Source: JAYEID01 sp964581885
GTDB lineage: Bacteria > Patescibacteriota > WWE3 > JAUXAW01 > JAYEID01
Direction: 5' to 3'
DNA: 21,641 nt
NCBI GenBank assembly: GCA_964581885.1
Contig: CAZOPS010000010.1
Coordinates: 1-21,641, forward strand
Shown here: positions 15,065-21,132 of the stretch, piece by piece
Layout: every line of letters starts with the position of its first letter
How positions within the stretch are numbered: the first letter of the stretch is position 1
Position numbers and translations under genes: made by a program
The notes under the pieces: model-generated
Seen by the model: only the letters and a program-made list of their open reading frames with translations
What the model was told of the DNA's origin: nothing
Databases searched by the model: none

Positions 15065-15682
15065 GTGGATACGGAAATCACCAGACTAGTATACCTGTTA
15101 TTCGAGACGGGAATGCTTCGCACCACAATGCGATCACATTACCGTAGACTGTTCTCAACCGACAGATCAGACAACATTGCAGCACACTCCTTCCGAGCTA
15201 CAATCATTAGCTGGTTCTTAGCTAAAATGGAAGGGGCGAACCCTTGGAAGGTTTTTGTTATGACAGCGCTTCATGACTTCCCAGAAGCTAGAACTGGTGA
15301 CATGGATTGGGTGCAAAAATCCTACGTCTTTGAAGAAGACGGAAAAGCTGCAAGAGACCAATTTGGAAATGTTCTCCACGCTGAGGAACTTCTAGAGCTC
15401 CTCCTGGAATACCAGGAAGGAGAATCACTAGCAGCAAAAGTAGTAGAAGACGCGGATCACCTGGATCAACTGCTTTTGGAAATGGAGCACACCCATATGG
15501 GCCTTCGAGAAGCGGCTCTTTGGCTGCACCTGGAAGATTTCGAAGGGAAGTGCCATCTGTACAGAGGTCTGCACACGGAAAGTGCTAAAACTCTGGCCAA
15601 GGAAATCGTCAACCAGACTCCTAGCGACTGGTGGAAAAACCTTTGGCGAAGAGATAAACGCAAAATCAATAACGAAGAGTAG
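15065..15682 (+). CDS. HD-domain phosphohydrolase, YfbR-like (5'-deoxynucleotidase type)
   Basis: A 205-residue protein with an HD metal-binding domain. His41 (in AAHSFR), His70-Asp71 (ALHDFPEARTGD) and Asp129/Asp131 (VVEDADHLDQ) supply the H...HD...D ligands. HD-x-x-E-x-x-x-GD with an aromatic continuation is close to the HDxxEvxxGD segment of YfbR-like dNMP 5'-nucleotidases (HD_3 type). The reaction is inferred to be dephosphorylation of nucleotides or dNTPs. The C terminus (from about 185) is Trp/Arg/Lys-rich. GTG 15065 follows an AAGGAGG site. It is the second gene of a pair with the membrane protein 24 bases upstream and is closed by a hairpin at 15709-15733. Confidence 0.83.
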   Translation: MDTEITRLVYLLFETGMLRTTMRSHYRRLFSTDRSDNIAAHSFRATIISWFLAKMEGANPWKVFVMTALHDFPEARTGDMDWVQKSYVFEEDGKAARDQFGNVLHAEELLELLLEYQEGESLAAKVVEDADHLDQLLLEMEHTHMGLREAALWLHLEDFEGKCHLYRGLHTESAKTLAKEIVNQTPSDWWKNLWRRDKRKINNEE

Positions 15683-15708
15683 AGAAGTGCCGCCTACATT
15701 TTCCAACT

Positions 15709-15733
15709 AGGGTGTCCTCCCCCAGGACACCCT
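15709..15733 (+). terminator. Hairpin after the HD-domain gene
   Basis: A perfect 10-bp stem AGGGTGTCCT/AGGACACCCT with a CCCCC loop lies 27 bases after the stop codon. The tract after it (CAATTTCC) is only weakly T-rich, so termination may be partial. Confidence 0.6.
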
Positions 15734-15823
15734 CAATTTCCAAAAAAAACTAGAAGACTGAAAACTCTTAGTCTTAGAAACCTGGCAGTAAGTCCTATAA
15801 AACTGGATGTGGGATAGACTTGC

Positions 15824-15832
15824 TGTTATAAT
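15824..15832 (+). promoter_or_regulatory. Extended -10 promoter of the 15911 gene
   Basis: TGTTATAAT is a perfect TGnTATAAT extended -10 box. No good -35 is visible, which extended -10 promoters can do without. The leader to the ATG at 15911 would be about 70 bases and ends in AAGGAGG. Confidence 0.65.
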
Positions 15833-15910
15833 AAGCAACAAGCACTCCTAAAAAAGAGGGGACAGAAGAAGTTCATACTCATAACTAGTTCTAGTTAAGG
15901 AGGTAAGGCA

Positions 15911-16633
15911 ATGTCTGCAACACCAGAAGGATTTAAAGGTATTTTTTACAGCCAGAAAACAGGCTCGGACAACATCTTCGACATGGGACCCTTCTATCCC
16001 AAATACTTGAAGGGGCTGAGAGATGATGCTCTCTTCTTATCTGTTGGGGCTTATGTAGATGTGCTTATAAACGACTACCCAGAACTTGCTGAGTCTATCC
16101 TTGCCACCACTAAAGAGTTATGGCCGGACCTAGACTGGGAAAAGAAAACCGCCAGGTTAGAAGATTGCTTTAACCTGGCTAGGAGCAAGCCGGATAACTG
16201 GCGCAAGAGTGTTTACGCAATTGTTGAAGAAGAGTTCTTACCATCCAGCAGATTTATACCCGAAAGCCTCGAAGGGTACTTCTTCGACGACATGGGGGTT
16301 TATGATACGCTCTTCAAACTGCGCGGATTAGTTGTAAAGCTGCTCAAAGAAGCGGGGCATGGGCCGGGAATACCTATATTTGCTTGGCTCGACTGCTACT
16401 TGAACGAAGAACTCGAACTAGCTGATGAGATAAAAGAAGCAATTCAGCATTTCTACCCTGACCAAGATTGGGAAAAGCTTAGAGAGGTTGCTTCTTTTGC
16501 ACAAGAAGAAAAGGAGAAGGGAAATCCAGACTTAGGCCCAGCAGTATTCGAAAAACTAGTCGAGATATACAAACCAGAGACACCAAAATTTCGAGTAATA
16601 CCCGTCAAGGGAAAACCTCCTCTGGTAGGATAA
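15911..16633 (+). CDS. Hypothetical protein with internal duplication
   Basis: A 240-residue acidic soluble protein, not recognised. It consists of two diverged copies of a roughly 95-residue, mainly helical unit. Copy A spans about 21-109 and copy B about 123-220. Both begin with an FDMG-like segment (residues 23-26; FDDMG 125-129), and later share a hydrophobic helix with Asp and Leu-Ile/Asn, a Glu-Leu-Ala helix, and a near-identical PDxDWEK (72-78 and 183-189). A short basic Pro/Gly tail ends the protein. AAGGAGG precedes the ATG. It has its own promoter and terminator, so it appears to be monocistronic. Confidence 0.78.
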   Translation: MSATPEGFKGIFYSQKTGSDNIFDMGPFYPKYLKGLRDDALFLSVGAYVDVLINDYPELAESILATTKELWPDLDWEKKTARLEDCFNLARSKPDNWRKSVYAIVEEEFLPSSRFIPESLEGYFFDDMGVYDTLFKLRGLVVKLLKEAGHGPGIPIFAWLDCYLNEELELADEIKEAIQHFYPDQDWEKLREVASFAQEEKEKGNPDLGPAVFEKLVEIYKPETPKFRVIPVKGKPPLVG

Positions 16634-16646
16634 GGAAAAAACGCAT

Positions 16647-16688
16647 TACCCCTTGTGTAACCACACACGGTACCAAGGGGTACTTTTT
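16647..16688 (+). terminator. Intrinsic terminator after the duplicated protein gene
   Basis: TACCCCTTG (16647-16655) pairs with CAAGGGGTA (16674-16682) and is followed by CTTTTT. Confidence 0.85.
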
Positions 16689-16754
16689 AAAACAATACAA
16701 AATCCACACCACAAAAGCAGTAAGTGATAATATTAGGTTACAACCGCTTTACTT

Positions 16755-16760
16755 TATACA
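16755..16760 (+). promoter_or_regulatory. -10 box of the beta-propeller gene (leaderless type)
   Basis: TATACA ends 9 bases before ATG 16770. No ribosome binding site lies between and no clear -35 is seen. Confidence 0.4.
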
Positions 16761-16769
16761 CTTTATACT

Positions 16770-17804
16770 ATGACCGTTTCTGAATTCTTGAACAATATTA
16801 CTAGTATTTGCAAAAGAGTTAAATCACCAAAAGAAAACTTCATAAAGCCCCAATCCTTATCTCTAAAAAGTAAGAAAATTTCCCAAGTAAAAACAAAGGC
16901 TGAACCAAAACAAGTTTGCTTTGACCCCGAGCGTAAGCAAGCTTTTGTTAGTTGTATGCGGGGGAAAGCTATTCAAATTTTCTCATTAGAAAACGATAAG
17001 CTTTCTTTAGAATCCGAAATCCCCACCTCAGAACAATGTGTTGAGATAGAACTTTCTGGCCCACATATATTAGCTACTACCACTAACTTCAAAAGAGGAC
17101 CATTAGAAAAAAGCTTTCTCTACATTATTGATGCCAAAACAGGACAAGTAATCTCCAAAACAAAAACGGGCGGGGCATGGAGTAAGGTCGTGAAAAAGCA
17201 CCCCAAAAAAAGCTTGGTTTTTATTTCCAATTGGCACAGCAACAATATATCAATTATTGATATTTCAAACCCTAAAAATCCCCAACTTAAGCAGCTTATT
17301 TCTTGTGGAAAAAGCCCCCGCGGGATTGCATTTGCACCTAACGGAAAGGTCCTAGTAGCTGGCTATTACTCACGGCACCTACATGTTCTTAAGGAAACTG
17401 GTAGTAGGTACAAAATCATTTCCAACCACACCCCATTTAAAAAAGAGTCGTACCGTGGAAATTTGCGCGACGTTATTGTGGATACGAACAATAAATACGC
17501 ATACATTTCCAATATGGGTAAAAATACTGTTCATAAGCTGGATTTAGAAGAGGAGAGCTTCAGAAAATCGATAAGAGTAGGGAAGTACCCCAATTCTATC
17601 CGCCTCACAAGAGAAGGGAACTTGCTTCTCGCTTCTTGCCGAGAATCAAACACTGTTTACTTTATAGATCCGAAAAAGATGAAGCTCACTGGCCGTTCGG
17701 AAACTACGGGGAAAAAGCCAACTGGCCTGGCCCCCACAAAAGATGGATTCTTAATAACTGCTTTTAGCAGCAACAAACTCGAATACCACAAACTTAACTT
17801 CTAG
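16770..17804 (+). CDS. YncE/YVTN-like beta-propeller protein
   Basis: A 344-residue protein. After about 45 basic N-terminal residues come six or seven blade-like repeats, each with a strand pair of the type xAFVSxxxxxxIxIFxLxx or LVFISNWHSNNISIIDISNP and a GKSPRGIAFAPNGKVLVAG-like turn. These are typical of lactonase/YVTN/NHL-type propellers. It has no signal peptide and is Lys-rich, so it should be cytoplasmic, unlike periplasmic YncE. It probably serves as a binding scaffold; no catalytic residues can be assigned. It appears leaderless. Its TAG stop codon is inside a copy of the AGACCTC palindrome (17801-17822). Confidence 0.8.
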   Translation: MTVSEFLNNITSICKRVKSPKENFIKPQSLSLKSKKISQVKTKAEPKQVCFDPERKQAFVSCMRGKAIQIFSLENDKLSLESEIPTSEQCVEIELSGPHILATTTNFKRGPLEKSFLYIIDAKTGQVISKTKTGGAWSKVVKKHPKKSLVFISNWHSNNISIIDISNPKNPQLKQLISCGKSPRGIAFAPNGKVLVAGYYSRHLHVLKETGSRYKIISNHTPFKKESYRGNLRDVIVDTNNKYAYISNMGKNTVHKLDLEEESFRKSIRVGKYPNSIRLTREGNLLLASCRESNTVYFIDPKKMKLTGRSETTGKKPTGLAPTKDGFLITAFSSNKLEYHKLNF

Positions 17805-17822
17805 ACCTCAGAGGTCTGTTGA
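17801..17822. repeat. AGACCTC-N-GAGGTCT palindromic element, copy 1
   Basis: The perfect 7-bp arms AGACCTC/GAGGTCT around one base (17803-17817) are embedded in a 22-base unit that recurs at 18598-18619 with one difference in the centre. The TAG stop codon of the propeller gene is part of it. Confidence 0.7.
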
Positions 17823-17855
17823 AGCTTTCAATACAAGGAAAAGTAGGGGAGAGGG

Positions 17856-17898
17856 GAAAAAGAAAAACTGCCAAGCAGCGCTCGCGCCACTTGGCAGT
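17856..17898 (-). terminator. Terminator for the 17932-18504 gene
   Basis: ACTGCCAAG (17867-17875) pairs with CTTGGCAGT (17890-17898). On the minus strand it is followed by TTTTTCTTTTT, a strong terminator directly downstream of the minus-strand gene. Confidence 0.85.
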
Positions 17899-17931
17899 AG
17901 TTAACAGCTCAATATAACCCTGCGAATACAC

Positions 17932-18504
17932 TTAAAAAATGCCCAAAAACCCTCTTCTGGTCTGCTTTTCCTGTTTGTTTTTTCGAGGCCTGCCTCTAAG
18001 AAGGCGGGTTACTTCCCGATCGATTTCATCATGAAGTGCCTCCTTCGATTTGTCAGAGCCCCAGACAAGGGTACAGGTACCATTCACATCAACATGATTC
18101 TCCTTCAAGGGACGCAGCATCAGTCGCAAACCATACCGATCACCGACCTTTTGTAGAGAAATACTAAACGGTCGGCTCTCTACACTCAGATAACCGTACT
18201 TATCTTTTTCCCCTTGGAAAGACACCTCACATTCATAAAAAAGCCTTCCTTCCTCTAGCTCCTCATCCCACTCAAAGCTAGGATAAGCCCTTTCGGCACT
18301 AGAAACGTGTACACCATAGATGCTGCTTTTTATTTCTAGAGCTAAGGCACCCAACTCATAAGCCTGCCACACTTGCCTTAATCTCTCTTCCTGAGCGTTT
18401 GCTACTCTTTTCTTTCGCTCTCTTTCTCTCTTCTGCCTCAGGAGTATTTCTCTCCGTGTGGAGCGCCGTTCCTCCATAACCTCCCCCGACTTCTTCAAAG
18501 CCAT
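17932..18504 (-). CDS. Hypothetical protein with basic coiled-coil N terminus
   Basis: A 190-residue protein, not recognised. The first 55 residues are a highly charged Arg/Lys/Glu helix (likely coiled coil or nucleic-acid-binding). A central domain of alternating strands follows (GRLFYECEVSFQG, YGYLSVESRPFSISLQ, YGLRLMLRPL). After a helix containing IDREVTRLLRG, it ends in a basic tail (RGRPRKNKQEKQTRRG). ATG 18504 is chosen because AAGGAGG lies 8 bases upstream; the frame extends a further 15 codons without a better start. It has its own terminator. RNA or ribosome association would suit the composition but is speculation. Confidence 0.73.
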   Translation of the reverse strand: MALKKSGEVMEERRSTRREILLRQKRERERKKRVANAQEERLRQVWQAYELGALALEIKSSIYGVHVSSAERAYPSFEWDEELEEGRLFYECEVSFQGEKDKYGYLSVESRPFSISLQKVGDRYGLRLMLRPLKENHVDVNGTCTLVWGSDKSKEALHDEIDREVTRLLRGRPRKNKQEKQTRRGFLGIF

Positions 18505-18597
18505 CCTTTCTCCCTCCTTGTTATTACTAACCCCTAATCCTAATATCAAACATTATAACATATTTAATCCTGCCAAATAAATTCTCCTAGACCTCTC

Positions 18598-18619
18598 CTA
18601 GACCTCGGAGGTCTGTTGA
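18598..18619. repeat. AGACCTC-N-GAGGTCT palindromic element, copy 2
   Basis: Same 22-base unit as 17801-17822, with G at the centre instead of A. It is preceded by a tandem partial copy: CTCCTAGACCT occurs twice in a row just before and into it. Confidence 0.7.
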
Positions 18620-18663
18620 GCCTAAGTTCAAAGCCGCCACTTTAATCATAAATTTATCTTTTA

Positions 18664-18669
18664 TATAAT
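18664..18669 (+). promoter_or_regulatory. -10 box of the acylphosphatase gene (leaderless type)
   Basis: A perfect TATAAT ends 9 bases before ATG 18679 in an A/T-rich tract, without a ribosome binding site. Confidence 0.5.
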
Positions 18670-18678
18670 AAAAATATA

Positions 18679-18966
18679 ATGAATAAACCAGAAACTAAAC
18701 ATTGGAATATCACCCTAACCGGGCGGGTTCAGGGGGTGGGTTTTAGAGCAAGCACCCGCCGCAAAGCAAAAAAACTTGGCATCACTGGTTTCGTTCGCAA
18801 TAAGCCGAATGGTTCCGTTCACATCGAAGCAGAAGGAACAGAAAAAAAGTTGAATAATTTGGTAGATTGGCTAGAAGAAGGCGGCCCAAGATTTGCAAGT
18901 GTGGATAATGTAAAAATAGAGAAAGGAAAACTAAAAAACTACCAAACCTTCCAGATCCAAAGGTAA
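18679..18966 (+). CDS. acyP: Acylphosphatase
   Basis: A 95-residue cytoplasmic enzyme that hydrolyses carboxyl-phosphate bonds such as that of acetyl phosphate. The phosphate-binding loop GRVQGVGFR (residues 15-23) contains the catalytic Arg23, and GFVRNKPNGSV supplies the catalytic Asn41. Length and fold order (beta-alpha-beta-beta-alpha-beta) are standard. The start ATG has a -10 box 9 bases upstream and no ribosome binding site. It is monocistronic, followed by the separate promoter of the HEIVH protein. Confidence 0.95.
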   Translation: MNKPETKHWNITLTGRVQGVGFRASTRRKAKKLGITGFVRNKPNGSVHIEAEGTEKKLNNLVDWLEEGGPRFASVDNVKIEKGKLKNYQTFQIQR

Positions 18967-19012
18967 CTCCGCAATAAAATTGCTCCAAAACCTCACTTAA
19001 CCCTCGATCTCT

Positions 19013-19041
19013 TTGTTAAAACCATAACCTCGTAGTAGAAT
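19013..19041 (+). promoter_or_regulatory. Promoter of the HEIVH protein gene
   Basis: TTGTTA (19013-19018), a 17-base spacer, then TAGAAT (19036-19041). Only 7 bases separate the -10 box from the ATG, so the mRNA should begin at the start codon. Confidence 0.65.
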
Positions 19042-19048
19042 ATACCCA

Positions 19049-19546
19049 ATGTCCCTTTCAAATAAAAACCTAATAAAATTCAAAATACAAACAATTGCAA
19101 AAGAGCGTGAAACTGTTCAACAGACAAAGGACAGGGAAGAGTGGTACAAAGAAAACGACTATCCAATTACACTCCCAGAAAAGGATTTAGAATCTGAATA
19201 CAATAAAGAAGAATACCTCGCAGAAGCTAAAAGAATAGAAAACCTATGGAGTAGGGAAGACGATAAATTCATACAAATCTTGAAAGACCTTTTGAACAAA
19301 GATCTGAAAAAACCAATTGTAGCGCACATTGGCAAATATGGCGTTGCCGGCAGGTACACCTTGCCAAACCACGTTTACATCAATACCCAGCTTTTTGACA
19401 ATCATATAGAAATAATAAAACACGAAATTGTGCATCTAATGTTAGAACCTTTTGTGCAAAAGTACGGAATTAGCCATGAAAAAAAGGAAGATTTGATTGA
19501 CATAATTCAAGACATAGTTGAAAACGCTAACAGTAATACAAAATAA
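19049..19546 (+). CDS. Small HExxH metallopeptidase-like protein
   Basis: A 165-residue protein with the zinc-protease motif HEIVH (His125, Glu126, His129) in a helix containing KHEIVHLMLE. The motif follows an edge-strand-like segment (PNHVYINTQ) expected in minimal metalloproteases. The N-terminal half is a charged helical region (Lys/Glu-rich, residues 1-85). It has no signal peptide or membrane span, so it should be cytoplasmic. A third zinc ligand is not certain; acidic residues or a His after about 140 are candidates. It lies about 150 bases upstream of the radical SAM gene on the same strand but has its own leaderless promoter. A role in processing the downstream peptide is possible but only inferred from position. 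Confidence 0.72.
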   Translation: MSLSNKNLIKFKIQTIAKERETVQQTKDREEWYKENDYPITLPEKDLESEYNKEEYLAEAKRIENLWSREDDKFIQILKDLLNKDLKKPIVAHIGKYGVAGRYTLPNHVYINTQLFDNHIEIIKHEIVHLMLEPFVQKYGISHEKKEDLIDIIQDIVENANSNTK

Positions 19547-19601
19547 ACCTCTCTAAATTGCCTTACTCCTTTAATTTTTCTAACAAAGACCCTCTTTTTC
19601 T

Positions 19602-19630
19602 TTGACAAACCCTATAAGATGGAGTAAAAT
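19602..19630 (+). promoter_or_regulatory. Consensus promoter of the radical SAM/peptide operon
   Basis: A perfect TTGACA (19602-19607), an optimal 17-base spacer, and TAAAAT (19625-19630). It is the best sigma-70-type promoter in the window. The leader to ATG 19698 would be about 60 bases and carries AGAGGAGG. Confidence 0.85.
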
Positions 19631-19697
19631 AACACTTACTAAGGCACTTATATAACAGTGCTCACAAAACATAGCGTTGAAAGAGGAGGCGAGACTT

Positions 19698-20735
19698 ATG
19701 CACACTTCAAATCTTATAGGTTCGTGGTTAACGGTAAACAGGAACTGTAACTTCCGCTGCAAGTGGTGTTATGCAAAGGAAACCGGTTACGCTTCGAAGG
19801 ATGATATGTCCCTAAACCTGGCAATGGATCTGGTTGACCTCTTAGCCGAGCTTGGAATCCAAAGCGTTATCTTGATTGGTGGAGAACCTACAGTATGGAA
19901 GCACCTTTTCGAGATAAAAACTTATATCCAGGAAAAGGGGATGCTCGTAATACTTGTAACCAACGGTTACCTTTTCTCAAAAGATCGTTTTCTGGCTAAG
20001 GTTTTGGAAAGTCCTTTCGATCGTGTAAACGTCTCTATCAAAGCCGGCAACGCAAAGCAGCACCGCGAATTGACCGGAACTGACACTTTCCAAGATGTAT
20101 TAAAGGGGCTTCAAAATCTACAAGAAATTAATCAACCCTTTGACATCTCTATAACCTTGAGTTCTCTAGTTGCCGAAAACTTGGGCGAGCTCGTCGAAAC
20201 GGGGGCGCGTTTCGGTACAGACAGCATATCTGTTTCTTTCTGCGTACCCGTTCTCGAAGAAGACGAAGAGTACTCTCCTGGATATATGATGCACCCTCAA
20301 GAAGTGGTAAACTGCATAATGGAGCATTATGAGAATATGCACCATTACACAAACGGGAATATTGCCATCGAGCAATCAGTACCGTTTTGCCTGTGGCCAA
20401 GTGAATTCATCGAACTGCTCAAGGAACGGGACCAAATAGTATCGGGCTGTCATGTTTTAAGAAGGGACGGGGTAATCTTTGACCCACACGGGAGAATAAT
20501 CCCGTGTAACGATCTTCATAACTGCACCCTAGGTCAATACGGTAAGGATTTTCACGACGCGGAAACATTTACAGCGTTCTGGGAATCACGTGAAATGTCA
20601 CAATTCTATGGAGAACTGACAGCGTATCCAACAAACCCTTGTATAGAGTGCGCGCAGTTCGGCGAGTGTGGCGGAAGCTGCCCACTCCAGTGGTTCGTAT
20701 ATGATCCCGATAACCTAATACCTGAAAGGAGGTAA
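19698..20735 (+). CDS. Radical SAM/SPASM peptide-modifying enzyme
   Basis: A 345-residue radical SAM enzyme. C17-x3-C21-x2-C24 binds the SAM-cleaving [4Fe-4S] cluster, and GGEPT at 61-65 is the SAM-binding motif. The C-terminal SPASM domain has Cys251, G265-x4-Cys270, Cys276 and the Cys315-x2-Cys318-x5-Cys324-x3-Cys328 block, enough for auxiliary iron-sulfur clusters. This architecture is typical of RiPP maturases that form thioether or C-C crosslinks on Cys-containing peptides. No separate N-terminal leader-binding (RRE) domain is evident. ATG 19698 is preferred over TTG 19677 because AGAGGAGG (19682-19689) lies 8 bases upstream. The last codons AGG AGG TAA form the ribosome binding site of the next gene, the likely substrate. 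Confidence 0.92.
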   Translation: MHTSNLIGSWLTVNRNCNFRCKWCYAKETGYASKDDMSLNLAMDLVDLLAELGIQSVILIGGEPTVWKHLFEIKTYIQEKGMLVILVTNGYLFSKDRFLAKVLESPFDRVNVSIKAGNAKQHRELTGTDTFQDVLKGLQNLQEINQPFDISITLSSLVAENLGELVETGARFGTDSISVSFCVPVLEEDEEYSPGYMMHPQEVVNCIMEHYENMHHYTNGNIAIEQSVPFCLWPSEFIELLKERDQIVSGCHVLRRDGVIFDPHGRIIPCNDLHNCTLGQYGKDFHDAETFTAFWESREMSQFYGELTAYPTNPCIECAQFGECGGSCPLQWFVYDPDNLIPERR

Positions 20736-20742
20736 GGTTAAA

Positions 20743-20922
20743 ATGTCTGAGGCAATGCAGTTTGTTCAAAACCGCATGTCAACGGGTATTACGCTAACAG
20801 AATTACCTCAAGGCATCAGCAGCTCCCACAAGTGTGGTACCGGAAGTAAGTGCCGGTGCCAGTGCGACTGCCGATGCAAGTGCCGCGGCGACGTTCACTG
20901 CAGGTGTGCTTGTCGACAATGA
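20743..20922 (+). CDS. Cys-rich RiPP precursor candidate (59 residues)
   Basis: This small gene begins 7 bases after the radical SAM stop codon, with AAAGGAGG (20725-20732) inside the end of that gene, so the two are translationally coupled. Residues 1-30 contain no Cys and look like a leader (MSEAMQFVQNRM, then TGITLTELPQG). Residues 31-59 form a core with ten Cys: C31, six in strict alternation (C37, 39, 41, 43, 45, 47), then C53, C55 and C57. Two five-residue loops (GTGSK and RGDVH) separate the groups. Most intervening residues are Arg/Lys with one Gln, one Asp and one Ala, so the core is basic. It is inferred to be the substrate of the SPASM enzyme. A metallothionein-like metal binder is the main alternative. 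I do not recognise the precursor family. Confidence 0.85.
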   Translation: MSEAMQFVQNRMSTGITLTELPQGISSSHKCGTGSKCRCQCDCRCKCRGDVHCRCACRQ

Positions 20923-20938
20923 GTCCACACCCAATATA

Positions 20939-20985
20939 GGGGCAGATCGAAATCTATCCGAATCGATCTGCCCCCGATTCTTTTT
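20939..20985 (+). terminator. Strong terminator of the radical SAM/peptide operon
   Basis: A perfect 12-bp stem GGGGCAGATCGA (20939-20950) with TCGATCTGCCCC (20963-20974), a 12-base loop, then CGATTCTTTTT. It closes the operon 16 bases after the precursor stop codon. Confidence 0.9.
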
Positions 20986-21045
20986 ACAAAATCACCAAAA
21001 GCCTTTTTCTCTTTGTTCATCCACCTTTCTCGCATTAACTCATAC

Positions 21046-21071
21046 TAACGTACTAACATGTTAGTACGTTA
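21046..21071. repeat. Perfect 26-base palindrome
   Basis: The arm TAACGTACTAACA is followed directly by its exact complement, with core TACTAACATGTTAGTA. It is of the size and symmetry of a dimeric repressor operator. It lies between two convergent transcription units, with no promoter recognised beside it. Confidence 0.75.
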
Positions 21072-21104
21072 ACATAATCACAATAAACGCCTAGCTCACA
21101 ACAA

Positions 21105-21127
21105 TATTCAGTCCCTGGGACTGAATA
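21105..21127. repeat. 23-base palindrome with CCC-T-GGG centre
   Basis: The 11-base arm TATTCAGTCCC, a single central T, then the exact complement GGGACTGAATA. It has the same 11-1-11 layout as 21146-21168. Confidence 0.75.
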
Positions 21128-21132
21128 ATGCT

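Noticed and set aside
18586..18620. Short tandem repeat suggesting a CRISPR remnant
   Set aside because: There are only two partial CTCCTAGACCT units without spacers, plus a palindrome found elsewhere. There is no array and there are no cas genes.
20884..20892. RGD tripeptide in the precursor loop as an integrin-type adhesion motif
   Set aside because: Three residues in a basic Cys-rich peptide are easily fortuitous, and there is no reason to expect integrin binding here.
20834..21064. 76-residue Ala/Ser-rich open frame on the plus strand
   Set aside because: It overlaps the Cys-rich precursor in another frame. Its Ala/Ser/Thr repeats are the shifted reading of the TGC-rich core, it has no ribosome binding site, and it runs through the strong terminator.
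21046..21071. Palindrome as a chromosome-dimer dif site
   Set aside because: dif sites have two 11-base arms around a 6-base spacer with a recognisable Xer half-site. This is a continuous perfect palindrome without that layout.
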